Translations under genes and position numbers: made by a program
DNA from: Stomoxys calcitrans
Taxonomy: Eukaryota; Arthropoda; Insecta; Diptera; Muscidae
Reading direction: 5' to 3'
Assembly (NCBI RefSeq): GCF_963082655.1
Contig: NC_081552.1
Location: forward strand, 72,110,707-72,174,706
DNA: 64,000 nt
Notes under the pieces: generated by a model
The model's database searches: none
What the model was told of the DNA's origin: nothing
The model's input: the letters and a program-made list of their open reading frames with translations, nothing else
Part shown: in pieces, positions 10,358 to 21,891 of the stretch
How positions within the stretch are numbered: the stretch's first letter is position 1
Layout of the letters: each line of letters begins with the position of its first letter

Positions 10358-10582
10358 TTGCTTTATTTTTGCCTCTTATTTAAAACTACCCGTACTAGCC
10401 ACATGTTCATGTTTGTGAAACCTGTCGTTGACAAACCTGCCGTTGTTTTAGTTGTGTCCTCTTTAAGATCTTATTCTATTTTGTTACCCCAATTAAAAAA
10501 AATCCATTTCGCTTACATAAACAAAAATTTTAGTTTTAGTAAAAGATTAGTAAAAAATTTCATAACAAAATGAGAAAATGAG

Positions 10583-10640
10583 AAGATTGCCTCTGTTCCT
10601 TAATGGAATGTTCATGGGCAAATTTTGAATTTTTGCCATG
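10583..10640 (+). mobile_element. SINE 3'-end fragment
   Basis: The phrase CTTAATGGAATGTTCATGGG followed by CAAATTT also ends the SINE copies near 18480-18540 and 54310-54345. Only this tail survives. It abuts retrotransposon debris to the right. Confidence 0.55.
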
Positions 10641-11880
10641 TCCCTGATTCCTTTAGCCTGAGGGCAGCCCTCAAAGCCACCCACTTCACCTAGAAGGGCA
10701 AGGGTTTCAGATCAAGTATCGTATTCAGCGCTACTCTCAGAGTACTCCTCTTCGCCTCCGATATTAGCACAACCGCAATACCCTGTACCCTCTCCATTAT
10801 ACCGGGAAGACACACCTTGTCGATAGCCCGGTACCTGAAAACCCCATTGATTACCAACAGCCACAAGAGGCGGGATAAAACAATCACAATCTTCCTCAGC
10901 GAACCTTCAGCCAGCCATCAAACAGGTTGACCCGAAGATCAACCAGTTTTATGGCTGGCTGATTATGATTTTATGTACAAGAAGACCGCCAAAGTGAAGT
11001 CGCCTGTCCCCAAGTTCTCCTCTATGTCACCCACCGATCCGTGGAGGGCACCATCAACGGACCGACCCTTGGTCCAGGCGTGCTGCTAGCCGCTTACCAA
11101 CGATGGATCAAGAAGATACCTGATGTATGCATCCAACAGCCTCGCAAGTGTCTTCAAGACGAAAGACTACAGACTGATCGGCCTAAAATCCTTGAGCTCT
11201 GAGTGACGCGGTCTCCCCTCCTTGGGAAATGAAAACCAAGCAAAACGCAAGCCCTTAAAACGCCCTCTGGAAGCCTGATGGCATACAACCCCGCTGTTTG
11301 CTGCATGGCAGGCGATGTCCCATCAGGTCCGGTTGGTTTGTACAGCTCAAACGAATTAATGTTCCAGATTATCCACCCACCGTTATCGTCCCGTCAACAA
11401 CCGACAGCGGCTCAGCACTGCTTTGTATCCGAGGGACATCCGTCAACACTCGAGCAGCCCGGAAAGTGCGATGTAGCCAGGAATTCGTGAGTTTCGGAAC
11501 AAGACTCTGTCCAAGTTCCGTCACCTATCAGGACACTCCCCAGAGCCTTTGTGCCCTTAGATAAAGCTCTCCGAAATCTAAATGACTCTTTCACCCACTC
11601 CACCGACTTACTGAAGCCGACTGATGACGCCCTCTTAGCCGATCTCACCTAATCAGTTTGTACCGGTGCAGGGACTCCTTATAGAGGTCTCAATCAGTTC
11701 CTAGACTGGTATGACTGGTTTTGCTGTACAGCCTCCATAGTTTCCTCAGCTCCCTTTTCCAACAAACAGGCTGTGACCTCTTACCTGGATAAATGAGAAG
11801 GCAGTTCTCCTCATAGTGGCTCACAATGGCTCCGTTCAACGCGTTTGCCGCCAAATCAAGATCCCTTGTACTTTTGTAGA
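10640..11880 (-). pseudogene. Non-LTR retrotransposon ORF2 remnant (linker and reverse transcriptase)
   Basis: Read from right to left in broken frames, this shows the usual order of a Jockey/R1-clade ORF2. First comes the endonuclease-to-RT linker (11648-11412), with an LGSVLIGDGTW...HFPGCSS block. Next is an RT segment near 11110-10990 resembling QHAWTKGRSVDGALHGSV. Last is the RT-to-RNase H connection ERVQGIAVVLISEAKRSTLR followed by VALNTILDLKPL (10800-10690). The catalytic YADD region is not visible, so an internal deletion is likely. Stops and frameshifts are frequent, and the copy is long dead. Confidence 0.8.
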
Positions 11881-12190
11881 TATTTGCACTTAAATTGTAT
11901 GCGACTACAAAACTTTCAAATACAATTCCCAGCTTAATGTCCTAGGTTTATAACTAACTTCAAACTTTTGCAATATTCAACGTGGAGTTGTAGTTATAGG
12001 CCTTTTTCCGGAAATAATCCAAATATAGACACCAATCATAGGTTCCTAGGAAAAATTTGTTAAAAAAAAAACTAACTTTAACTAACTTTAGATACCTTTA
12101 GGATAGAGAGATAATCGAATTTGTCTTGCCGTGTCGTGTACATCCAATCGAAATTTCGTCAAAACACATGAATCAAAGAAGATGTTTTCG
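11880..12190. other. Unassigned interval
   Basis: I see no recognisable family, only an A/T-rich spacer between two retrotransposon remnants, with a short local repeat of AACTAACTTT (12068-12090). Confidence 0.4.
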
Positions 12191-13420
12191 GAAACCTGAT
12201 CAGACGTCGCTGGTCGTCAACTGTCTACTCTTCTTCGTCTCTGCAGCTGCAGAGTGGTCGATAGAAGGGGTATGGGAATTTTAGACGACGTACATGAATT
12301 CCAAAAGACCAGTGGACGGTCAGCACTGCCATTAGTCGTGGCAGGTTCCATCAATCTCGGCTAATTGGAGACTCTGTGCGTTTGAGGTTGTATAGTGACC
12401 AGATATTCTTTGATTCACGATATGTTTTAGTTTTTTCACACCAATTTTCTGCTTTTCTAAGACAGTACTTGAAGATGTCCTTTTTAATAACTCCCAGTGC
12501 CTTCTGGAGTTCGTTTGAAGAGGACCCAGCTCAGGCTAGTTTGTTTGCTTTTTCATTCCCGCCAAGCCCCTTTCGTCCAGACATCCAGTGAGAACTACTA
12601 TAGCTAAACGACTGAACTTAGCAAGTTCTCGATTATACTCTCTCAAAGCTGGGAGGGCCGCTTTACTATCGAGGAAAATTGTTATAGAATTCGACTTGTG
12701 AGGTTGCTAAAGTGCAATATAAGCTTCCTTTGTGGTCGGTATCTCCGCCTGAATGGAAATGTAACCTACAATGGGTGATCGAAGATCATGGCGCTTGTGC
12801 AGTAGTCAGCCGGGGTTATCATATCCCTTGGAAGATACGGCCATGTTCATATGCTCTGCACCTCCAGCTTCTGAGAGCGCTCAGTATTGCGGCAGTGGAT
12901 GCCACTTTCATTTTGATGCAACCACATGTTGAGGGCAACCACATGTTCCGATGCATGCAGATCACCGTGTGCTCTAAAGTCTCTTTTGTGTGGTCCTATT
13001 TTTCCATTGTATGCCACCAATAAGTGACCCATATGCAAGAATCTGACTGATTATTCTGGTGTACTTCTAAAGCAACTTTTTGAGGTTTGAGGCCCCAACT
13101 ATTGCGAAACATTTAGCAACACGTGTAATGAAACTATGTTAGTTTAGAATCCACGCCTACGCCCAAATACTTCACGTGCACGTGCATAAAAGCTTGCATA
13201 TTTGGTTTTTGCGGGGAATCATACCGTCTCTATTTTTCAGTCCAAGACCACAGCTAGTGGCCCAGGTATCCAGTGATCTTAGGACAGAGATGAGTATAAC
13301 CATCGTCATCCATTATACCTAAGGAAGTTAGCTTCCCTCGGCAACTCAAAGTAGTTCTGGCTTGCATGAGTTCCGTCAGATGCAGCCGTCTCAACACCTA
13401 AAGAGCATGTTAGATGTATG
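12190..13420 (-). pseudogene. Non-LTR retrotransposon ORF2 remnant (RT end, RNase H, C-terminus)
   Basis: Right to left, the minus strand shows VKYLGVGVDSKLTW (about 13180-13140), the conserved RT thumb motif (KYLGV.LD.KL.W). A SWGLKPQKV block and a YWWHTMEK block follow. The RNase H end reads GNEKANKLA (about 12565), where active copies have GNE.ADELA. A C-terminal segment has RAENWCEKTKTYRESKNIWS (about 12450). Frames shift several times and stops are present. The order and spacing are those of Jockey-like ORF2. It may once have been joined to the remnant to its left, but both contain overlapping RT-RNase H parts, so they are separate copies. Confidence 0.78.
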
Positions 13421-13474
13421 TCCCAATTATAAATTGGGAACACATGACACACACCGCATGTTTGACTGCCCAAC

Positions 13475-13752
13475 ATAGTCGCAGAGTTCCCAGGTCTTGA
13501 TACTTAACAGAAGCCAGGAGACAAATGGATGAAACACAACACACTGCTATTCATGCTAATCAACCACATCATCCACGCATGCAACTATGACCCTATCTCA
13601 CCATGGCTACTGGTTATCAACGATATATTTGCCACGTATGGGGATGAACGTAGTTGCATATGCGAACGATGTATTTGTAGCAGTGTGTTGTGTTTCATCC
13701 ATTTGTGTACTGGGTTCTGTTAAGTATCAGGACCTAGGAACTCTGCAACTAT
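13475..13752. repeat. 75-bp inverted repeat around an RT fragment
   Basis: The left arm (13475-13549) contains GATACTTAACAGAA and GGATGAAACACAACACACTG. The right arm (13678-13752) is its complement with about 6 mismatches (92% identity by eye). The 128-bp spacer holds reverse transcriptase coding debris. The structure could fold as a hairpin if transcribed. It does not match the termini of any element recognised here. Confidence 0.88.
13580..13690 (+). pseudogene. Reverse transcriptase catalytic-motif fragment (YAND variant)
   Basis: On the plus strand, overlapping frames give LLVINDIFATYGDE and VVAYANDVFVAV. This corresponds to the Jockey-like RT block LWLLVI..IL...VVAYADD. The catalytic pair is AND instead of ADD, so the first of the two Asp residues is lost. 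The piece is about 35 residues long and lies wholly between the two arms of the inverted repeat, in the opposite orientation to the remnant on its left. Confidence 0.6.
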
Positions 13753-13919
13753 TCTTCCCTGTTGGTAAGACCTCATTCTGAACCGGTCTTATTGGCAGGT
13801 GATCTGAGACCCTCGTAAGCTTCTTTCAGCATCAATGGTATCTACAATAAATTCATGTGTATACCATTCTTCTTTCAGCACTTTGAGATCCCTTAGCCTT
13901 AGCGCACCCTTGGCAAAAA

Positions 13920-14165
13920 ATTTGGCAATGAACATTCCGATTCAAATTTAAGCACAATGATAAGGGTCCTTCCTTTATAGACAAGGGCGAACGGCGTGCC
14001 GCAGTGGGACACCTCCTTGGGAAGAAGTTTTTACTTGGCTTCTATGCATGGCAAAGTACGTCACAAATATCGCCAGCATAAGGGGGTGTAACCACAGCTA
14101 AAAAAAATGTTTTCTGATGTTCTCGCCAGGATTCGAAACCAGGCGTTCACAGTCCTTGGGTGGCA
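13920..14165 (-). mobile_element. tRNA-derived SINE, minus strand
   Basis: The family is recognised by CGCCAGGATTCGAA (14124), the complement of a B-box-like TTCGAATCCTGGCG. Its body is GCCGCAGTGGGACACCTCCT (13998) and CACAAATATCGCCAGCAT (14060). The tRNA-like head lies to the right and the 3' tail at the left (TGAACATTCC, 13931). The A-box region is decayed. It is the same family as the copies at 18267, 33247 and 48412. Confidence 0.7.
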
Positions 14166-14325
14166 CGCACAGATCCGCATGATCAGCATCGCTTCCAAAC
14201 CAGCTTTTGGAAAAGACCTCAGTGATTCCAACGCAGACCAAGCTTTGGATCTTTTCGAAGTTTTTCATACGAGTCAAAGAGTTTTCCAGAGTTTTCAACC
14301 ATACCAGCGCCCATCTTATAAATAC

Positions 14326-15110
14326 ATAAAAAGTAAAAAGAAATTAAGTTCAGACGGGCCGAACTTTGAATACCCACCACCTCGTATTTATATATTAACC
14401 ACCTTTCGTCATAATCCGGTGAAAATGCATCACTTGTGAGCCCGTAGCAGCTACATCGAAATATGGTCCCATTTGGATCAATCTCGGCACAGACGTCGAG
14501 GCTTCTAATACAATTTACTGTTTAAGATGGGAAATATAATATTGGTCTATATCGCAGCTATATCTAAGTATAGTTCGATATCCACCATATTCGGGAAGAA
14601 TATGGTGGAAATCGGTTGGAAAATGCGCCTCTTATAGGTCCAAGAACTGAAAACGGGACATAGCGCACTGTGCAAATTTCAGCGAAATCGGATAATTAGT
14701 GGGCCTTTGTTTGCCCAAGACCTTAAATCGGGAGATCGGTATATATGGCAGCTATATCCAAATACAGACCGATCTGGGACGTTTTGAACACGGATATCGA
14801 GCGGCCTAACGCAACTCGCTGTCCCTAATTTCAACGAAATCAGGTAATATATGTGGTTGTAATGGGCCTTAGACCTTAAATTGGCAGATCGGTCTATATA
14901 GGGGGCTATATCAATATATAGTCCGATATAGCCCCTCTACGAACTTAAGCTTCTTAGGGACAAAAAAAGAAAGTTTCGGCTTAATGTTTTATTCTTAAAG
15001 ACTATAGAGAATTTCAGCAGACAGACGGACGGACGGACATGGCTATATCGTCCTAGAATTTCACGACGGTAAAGAATATACATATATACTTTATAGGGTT
15101 GGTTTGAAAT
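14326..15110 (-). mobile_element. DINE-like Helitron, class C
   Basis: The 3' end (AAAAAGTAAAAAG, then AAGTTCAGACGGGCCGAACTT, a decayed form of the terminal palindrome, 14344-14364) is at the left. Units follow with GATCGGTATATATGGCAGC (14734) and GATCGGTCTATATAGGGGGC (14888), about 154 bp apart. Then come AGACAGACGGACGGACGGAC (15018), a core with GGCTATATCGTC and a (TA)n tract (15075-15095). The 5' inverted repeat is missing; the copy merges into Helitron-like sequence at about 15110. Confidence 0.8.
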
Positions 15111-15114
15111 TTTC

Positions 15115-15740
15115 CCATATGATGCAGAATGATCCGGTGGTGAAAATAGGTAATTTCATTTTTTGATAACTCATGCGTTGGTGGACCTACCCCCTTACCC
15201 CAGTTTTCAGAAACACCACATATCGGAAATGGATGGTGCGATCTAGACGAAATTTTGTTTGTTCTCTTAAAGTAAACTAACAACAACATAATAGAAGCCA
15301 AAGCTTCTATTTTAATTTTTTTATGTACTAACTAAACTAAAAAAAATAAGTAAACATTTTGTATGCAAATTTTGGCTTGGGTGCCTAGGGGGACCACCCC
15401 ACCTTCCAAAACCCAACGAATATATATGTATATTTTCAAACCAATCATGATTCAAATGAAGGGTATTTGATACTTGAAAACGAATCCGGTATCCAATTTT
15501 GGGGAAAACTGCTTGGGAGACCGGCCCACCCCCACAAGACCCCCAAATCTGAAGTATTCAACGACCATGGCAATATAGGCCTCAAATGAATTGTATTTGG
15601 GAGTAGAGCATGAAATTGATACACACTTTCGGGACCATGGCTGTTTGGTTCACCCCTTTACTGACCATGGAAATATAGGACTTAAGTAAAAGCTATTTCA
15701 GAGTAGAGCACGAATCATATCTGTTTTTTTGTCCTTCCCA
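15115..15740 (+). mobile_element. Helitron-like class E fragment
   Basis: The phrases CCCCTTACCCCAGTTTTCAG (15190), GGATGGTGCGAT (15230), GGCTTGGGTGCCTAGGGGGA (15373) and repeated CAAATGAAGGGTATTTGA also occur, in the same order, at about 20400-20640 in the element with ends. It is an end-less internal fragment in the same orientation. Confidence 0.7.
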
Positions 15741-15769
15741 GCTCCTGAGCAAAAGCGCTGTATCAATGT

Positions 15770-16160
15770 CGTCACTCTCCGAAGCACTGGCACCGCAGAG
15801 AGACAGGGTGTTGGGTCCCTGATTTCCCGGATTTGCTTGCGAGAGAGGGTGCAAATCCTCCCACGATCTCGATAGCGGATAATCTCCCTCTACTCTCACA
15901 TATTTATTACAGGCTCCGGCTGCGTTGTAAGGAAACGTGGTTCAGCAAATGGAACGCAACAGTAGGCTGTGAGCATACGAAACAAGTATGGGACGAACGC
16001 TCAAGCCGTTACATAGATGCGCTTTTATCGATGGAAAGGATACATCTACGAACAGTCAAAAGAATTCTAATAGGACACAATAAGCTATTTACACACACTA
16101 TTGCAAAATCAGTCAAAATCGGGCGAAAATACCCAAATCTGCGTTTTTCAAGTTTTTGAG
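15770..16160 (+). pseudogene. RNase H end and C-terminus of a Jockey/R1-like retrotransposon
   Basis: The plus-strand frame from 15833 reads LAREGANPPTISIADNLPL, then WFSKWNATVGCEHTKQVW and ALLSMERIHLRTVKRILIGH. In Jockey-like ORF2 this is the stretch after the last RNase H motif (ADELAR.GA), followed by the K..W..R...LL.L....L..L...TGH block. No zinc-knuckle-like Cys/His cluster follows, so the C-terminus is lost. The frame is open for 108 codons, longer than most remnants here. Confidence 0.68.
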
Positions 16161-16199
16161 AAGATCAGGGCATAAATACGCTTGCAAAGGTATTAGAAG

Positions 16200-16600
16200 T
16201 GAAAATCTGAACCGATTTCTATGAAACTCACCAGTAATATCGGGAGTCAAAAGAATATCCTTCCTGCCAAATTGGTTGACAAATTACACCATTATTGGAA
16301 TATTAGTCCTAATCGGACGAACATATATTTGGCAGCTAAATCAAAATGTGAACCGATTTTTTCCAAATCCAATAGGCTTCGTCTCTGATGAAAATTGCGA
16401 CCTGTAATTTGTACACAAATTAACATAAACAGACGGACGGACAGACAGACAGACAGACGAACATAGCTAAATCGAATCAGAAAGTGATTCTGAGTCGATT
16501 GGTATACTTATCAATGGTTCCATCTCCCTTCCTTCTGGGTGTTAGAGACAAAATCACCAAGCTGTAATGGCTTGTACCACAGTAGTAGTGTAGGGTATAA
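16200..16600 (-). mobile_element. DINE-like Helitron, class D, 5' part
   Basis: At the right end, TTGTACCACAGTAGTAGTGT then AGGGTATAA (16571-16600) is the complement of the class D 5' inverted repeat. To its left lie a core with CATAGCTAAATCGAATCAGA and a (GACA/GACG)n run (16431-16458), followed by one or two decayed central units with GTGAACCGATT. No 3' end is seen. Confidence 0.7.
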
Positions 16601-16604
16601 TAAT

Positions 16605-18127
16605 GATAATTATTATACGCAATCGTGGCCAAAAATTATATTTCACATAAATCGCTTAATCTGAATAATTTCGTTAAGGCAAAATTACAGAATGCTTAGA
16701 AACTTTAAGCGCGCAGTGAATTGCATATCACGCTTACATACCATATGAAGGGTCAAAATAAAACAGAATTTTATATCCAAAATACATTCAATAAAGAAGG
16801 CTAAGCTCATGATAATGAGGCAAATGGGACATATAAAGAGGCAAATTTTTCTCAGATATTGCCCATGTTTTTTTTTTCTACCGATCAACTACCTTAGCTT
16901 ATAAAGAAGACTTAAGAATTTTGATGAAGGACATGACTCCAACTCATGACTAAAGTGATGGAGCAGTCAGTCGTAAGCACAGACACCCTTGACCTCATCT
17001 TCATTAGCAACGGCCACAAAAACACTTTAAATGAAAAATCAAAAAAAAAAAAAAAACAACAACAAAAGAGACGGACAACTTCCTTATGAACTTCTAAGAA
17101 CTTGAACTTAGCGGGTTAGTCAATGTCCTTCTTTTAAAGATTAAGCGTTTTGTGTATTTTATTCTTTAACGCTGTTATCGATCTTTTAACAATCAGATTC
17201 ATGACAAAAACATAAAAACAAATACTCATATATACAACATTTCATTGTTTAGTGTTGCTGTTGTTGTTGTTGTTGTTGTCTAAACAATAACAAGGTTTCT
17301 AACCCCTATAAACGAAGAAATCAGGCAACTGGCAAGCATAGAAGTAACTACCTCGGCATCGGAAATATGCTACCAGAAGTACTTGTATAATAGCCAACTA
17401 AGAGCAACAGCGTCAGCATCAGCAACAGGAAAAGATAGTTGGGGTTACATGGAACAAAGCGCACAAGTTTAAGACCAACAACAACAAATAAAATAGCAAG
17501 AGGAAGAGAAGACTTCGAAACTAAGAACACCAAAAACAACAAACAATAACAAAACAAAAAAGTTAAGCAGTCAGCTTATAAACAAGTCACAATGTCAATG
17601 GCTTCAAAAGCTCATAAAAATGGTAATGGACACATTTAATGGCATCACGACAATGACATAACTACAAAAACAAAAACAACAGCAACAACAGCAGCAGCAA
17701 CAACCCAGCAGCATATCGCCAACATTGGGACAACAAAAACAAAAATCAAAATCCCTGTCTTAAGACCATGCATCTGCAATACACCCCAGATTGGATCGTT
17801 TCCACAGCAGGCCATCACTTTAAAACCATCAGAGTTTGAACATGTGCATATCTATTGGATGAATTTATGTTTGTATCTACCTTCTCCTACTTTTCCTTCA
17901 AGACATTTCTAGCATGATGCATCAACTCATTCATTGTGACCAGCAATGATCAGGCACAGCATTATCGAAAGCATCATCATAATCATCTTTATGCCCATGC
18001 TCATCGTCCTCATCGCAGAAGTCATGATGATTGACTTTGTCTCCAATACACTTTAATTGAAACAGATGAAATAGATTGTCTACAGTAGCTCCAAAGTCAT
18101 TATGCTATGCCTTCGTAATTATTTGGT
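16605..18127. other. Single-copy-looking DNA with CAA/CAG-rich tracts
   Basis: There is no transposon debris. Simple tracts occur: A16 followed by (CAA)n at 17041-17065, (TTG)n at 17252-17278 and CAACAGCAGCAGCAAC-type runs near 17680-17705. Such CAA/CAG tracts are common in fly introns and regulatory DNA. The minus-strand Leu-rich frame at 17557-17348 is a reading of CAA/CAG-rich sequence with no domain. Host non-coding DNA is my best guess. Confidence 0.5.
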
Positions 18128-18145
18128 GGGGGGGGGGGGGGGGGG
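18128..18145. repeat. G18 homopolymer
   Basis: Eighteen consecutive G bases are followed by AGGG. The tract could form a G-quadruplex and is prone to sequencing or assembly length error. Confidence 0.95.
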
Positions 18146-18266
18146 AGGGTAGTAGAAAAGAAGGACAACCTTTACTCTTGAATGAACCAGAAGGTAGTAA
18201 TGATGATGAGACCCCTTGATAGAAAAGGGGATGATACTGCTTACTAATGATCAAATCCCTTGCCCT

Positions 18267-18545
18267 GGAGGCCATCGTAGCGCGCAAGTGACCATGTCCG
18301 CCTATGACGCTGAACGCCTGGGCTTGAATCCTGGCGCAAACGTCAGAAAAAAAATTTCAGCGGTGGTTTTCTCCGCCTAATGCGGGCGACATTTGTAAGG
18401 TGCACGCCGTTCTCGACTCGTCCATAAAAAGAAGGTCCCTCGACGTTGAGCTTAAGCTTGCATCGGACAGCACTCATTGATATGTGAGAAGTTTGCCCAT
18501 GTTTCTAAATGGACTGTTCGTGGGCAAATTTGTAATCCCTTGCAC
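18267..18545 (+). mobile_element. tRNA-derived SINE, best copy in window
   Basis: The head is GGCCATCGTAGCGCGCAAGT (A-box-like), then CCTGGGCTTGAATCCTGGCG (18318-18337), close to the B box. The rest of the body is CAGCGGTGGTTTTCTCCGCC, ACGCCGTTCTCGACTCG, TTGAGCTTAAGCTTGCATCG and GACAGCACTCA. The 3' tail matches GGACTGTTCGTGGGCAAATT. The tRNA-like head plus unrelated body identifies a SINE transcribed by RNA polymerase III. No poly(A) tail or target duplication is obvious. Confidence 0.8.
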
Positions 18546-19886
18546 GTGGGCGCTCTTAAGACAATACAGGCGTGCCAATGTATTTCGAGGCTTGCAATCC
18601 CTTATTAAAAAGTTGAGTCCTTCTACAACATTTTTAATTTCTTTAGTTTTCGCAACTCAACTCCGAATTTTTAAATTCGTAGGTATGACTTCATTTTGAA
18701 AATCCTTGTAGAAACATTTCTCGACACAAGACTTCTTTAGTTTTTGGCTTAGCTTAGCTTTAGTTTTGGCTTAGTTTTTATGTTCAGCAAGCGTAAGTTC
18801 CTTCAAGAGAGTGGTGTTTTAAAAATCAGAATGAGTTTAAGATGGGATTCGCTTGACACCACAAGCGAATTCAGGCGTGTTCTGCAGAATTTTTATTTCT
18901 CCATGATTTTGTATCTTAGGGCGAAAATCAGTTCATATCACAATTTTTCGTTTCTTTAGAGTTTAATTCGATCTTTAGTTTGAGATTATCTTCATCTATT
19001 GCAACCAACATATCTCCCATCTTGCGTATTGTAACATTAGACTTCTGGTTCAAAGTAGATTTTAAGCTCCCCTAACTCGTGGAAATTTGTTCTCTAATCA
19101 AAACATCCAAGATAAATCATAATCCATAGATGTCATTTTGTATCCTTAGAAAGTTTATGATGATTGTTCATCATTTACAAAACTTCTCAGACTTTTGCGA
19201 TTTGTATCTTTTTCATTATATTTTATAAATTATTTAATTAACACCGAATCCCAAGTGATTGATAACGCTGTGTTGTGTATGCCTACTTGGTATTCGAAGC
19301 TCAAAACAACGGTGGTTATTATTCTTCTAAACTGCCAAGAGGTTCCGATATTTCTAATGCTAGAGGGTTCATTAAAATTCTCTGACGTTTCAGAGAAAGA
19401 GCGGGAGAAAACTGTCTGTTAGTCAGTTGGGGCCAGGAACAGGCTTAAGTCTCTGGATGATAAAATAATGACGCCATATTGTCACATTTGAACAATTTAA
19501 TGTCAATTCAAGGCTCGAATCTCAATAACCTGTGCCAACACACCAACTGGTGGTGGTGGTGTTGATGATGATGGTAGTGCGTGTATGATTTCCTACCTAT
19601 GACTTGGTTTTAAGAACCTTCTAATGGCAATGACAATGTAGCTGAAGCTGATGCCAATAATGATGGTGTTGGCGGCGGTGGCAATGGCAGCAAGTTTCCT
19701 TTAAAAGGCATGGCTGTCCTCCAGACATGGTTGGCCATTCATTGGACACATTTGGTCACATCTTCTTCTGTTTCTGACACTGGCAACAACAAACCATTGA
19801 ACTTAAACATCTAGCAACAGTGAAAAGTTTACAAACAGTGTTGCCAGAGTTGAGTAACATGAGTTATGACAATGTTAACAAAATCG
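18546..19886. other. Single-copy-looking DNA
   Basis: I see no recognisable element. There are short simple tracts only (GGTGGTGGTGGTG at 19550, TTAGCTTAGCTTTAG near 18747). The open frame at 19195-19422 shows no domain. Confidence 0.45.
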
Positions 19887-19908
19887 TCTTATATATAAAA
19901 ATCAATTT

Positions 19909-19960
19909 GTGTTTGTTTGTAGGTTTGTTTGTTTGTTTGTTTGTCGGTTTGTTTGTTTGT
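19909..19960. repeat. (GTTT)n microsatellite in Helitron-like element
   Basis: GTTTGTTTGTAGGTTTGTTT is followed by further TTTG repeats and one GTCG interruption. It lies about 22 bp inside the 5' end of the Helitron-like element and is part of that family. Confidence 0.9.
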
Positions 19961-21671
19961 TCCGCATAGACTCAAAAACGGCTGAACCGATTACCTTGAA
20001 ATTTTCACAGATTGTGTACGTTGGTCTGGAAGGAAACATAGGCTATATAATTTTTCGGTATCGACAGGGGAACGGACCCTTCCCCATATACCAAAAAAAC
20101 AACCTAAAATCAAAAGTGGACCCATCGGGACAATGTAGGTATCAAATGAAAGGGCCGCCCCGACCCCAAAACTCCCCCAAACAGACATATTGGACGTTCA
20201 TTTCAATATGGGGTTTTCTTAAAATTTTCATAGATTGTGTACGTTCGTCTGTAAGGAAACATAAGCTATACAATTTTTATGTTTAGGTGGAGCGTTTCCT
20301 CCTAAATATGCGTCAAATGAGTTATTTGAACCATTATGACAATATGGGACTCAAATGAAATGTATTTCAGAGTAGGAAATGAATTTGTCCCTCGCCCTTA
20401 CCCAAATTTCCTCCCCTCCCCCTTACCCTATTTTTCAGAAAAACCAGAACTCGGAGATGGGTGGTGCGATTTAAGCGAAATTTTGTGTGCTCTCATATAG
20501 TACCCTAAAAATATAAATTTGGTCTCCAAATTTCGGATGGGGTACTTATGGAGGTTGCCCTTCCCAAAAACCTACCAAACATATATTTAGACCAATCACG
20601 ACAATATGGGACTCAAATGAAAGGTATTTAGGATAAGAAAACGTATCTAGGATAAGAAAACGTATCTGATATCCAATTGTCGGGCCAAGTGCTAGGGGGA
20701 CCACCCCAATGCAGAATACGAATCTGATATCCAAATACGGGACCAAGTGTTTGGGGGGCCGCCGCTCACCAAAACATCCCCCAAAGGGGACAAACTTACG
20801 GCCATAGCAATATGGGGCTGAAATGAATGGTCTTTGGGAGTAAAGCACGAATTTGATATCAATATTCGGGAAAAGTGTTTATGGGGCCACGCCACCCCCA
20901 CAACACCACCCAAATAGTAAGTATATTCTGACTATTGCAATATGAGGCTCAAATAAGAAGGTTTTTAAAGTGGAACACGAATCCGATATATATTTTCAAG
21001 GCCAACTCACTGATTGGCCACCCGTCCCTAAAAACACCCCCAAGCCGTTTATGTTTGCCGACTATGGAAATATGGGGCTCAAATTAAAGGTATGTGGAGT
21101 AGACCACGTATCTGATATCAACATTAGGGGCCAACTCTCTAGCGGACGTCCCACCATCATAACAACCCCCAAATAGGACGTATTTGCTCACCAAGACAAT
21201 TTGGGTCCTAAAGAGAGTGGAGCTAAATATTCATAGTTTTTAGGGCCAATACCCAAACCGGACATATTTGTTGACTTTTTCAATAAGGAGTTTTAATGAG
21301 ATTAGATAACGAATTTGATATCCAATTTTGAGGGCAATGGGGTTCAAATAAATGGGCAATGGGGTTCAAATAAATGATATATAGATATATGAGAAGAGAG
21401 CACGTTGCTGATATATTTTCAGGGCTTAGTGTTTGGGGACCACCCAATTCCCAAAACACTCCTAAATCGGGCATATTTACCAACCATGTCAATGTGGAGC
21501 TTAAATAAAAGGTATTGTGGGGTAGAACAAGAATTGATACCCTTTTTCGGAACGAATTTTCTTAGGGTCTACCCCTTTCCAAAATACACCACAAACAACA
21601 ATTTTTTAGTGACCATCGCTCAAATAAAGGTATTTGGGAGTAGAACACGAATTTGATATCTAAATGTAGTT

Positions 21672-21891
21672 CCAAACACATGGCCCCAAAATAGGTTATC
21701 AAATTAGTTTTCTAATTTCAAATACCTTTCATTTGAGCCACATATTTTGGCATGGTCGAAAAATTGTTTCCCTTTCCCAAAACACCCCCAAAGGGAAACA
21801 ATTTTTCGACCATGCTAATATGTGGCTCAAATGAAATGTATTTGAAATTAGAAAACGAATTTGATAACCTATTTTGGGGCCATGTGTTTGG
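21672..21891. repeat. 220-bp near-perfect palindrome inside Helitron-like element
   Basis: The left arm (21672-21775) runs from CCAAACACATGGCCCC to GTTTCCCTTT. The right arm (21790-21891) runs from AAAGGGAAAC to GGGGCCATGTGTTTGG. The arms are about 103 bp with a few mismatches and a 2-bp gap, and the spacer is 14 bp. The arm sequence is one block of the surrounding class E array, so one block has been duplicated in inverted orientation. Confidence 0.93.

Noticed and set aside
18267..18340. Possible functional tRNA gene
   Set aside because: The same head recurs in several decayed copies followed by the same unrelated body. It is a SINE family.
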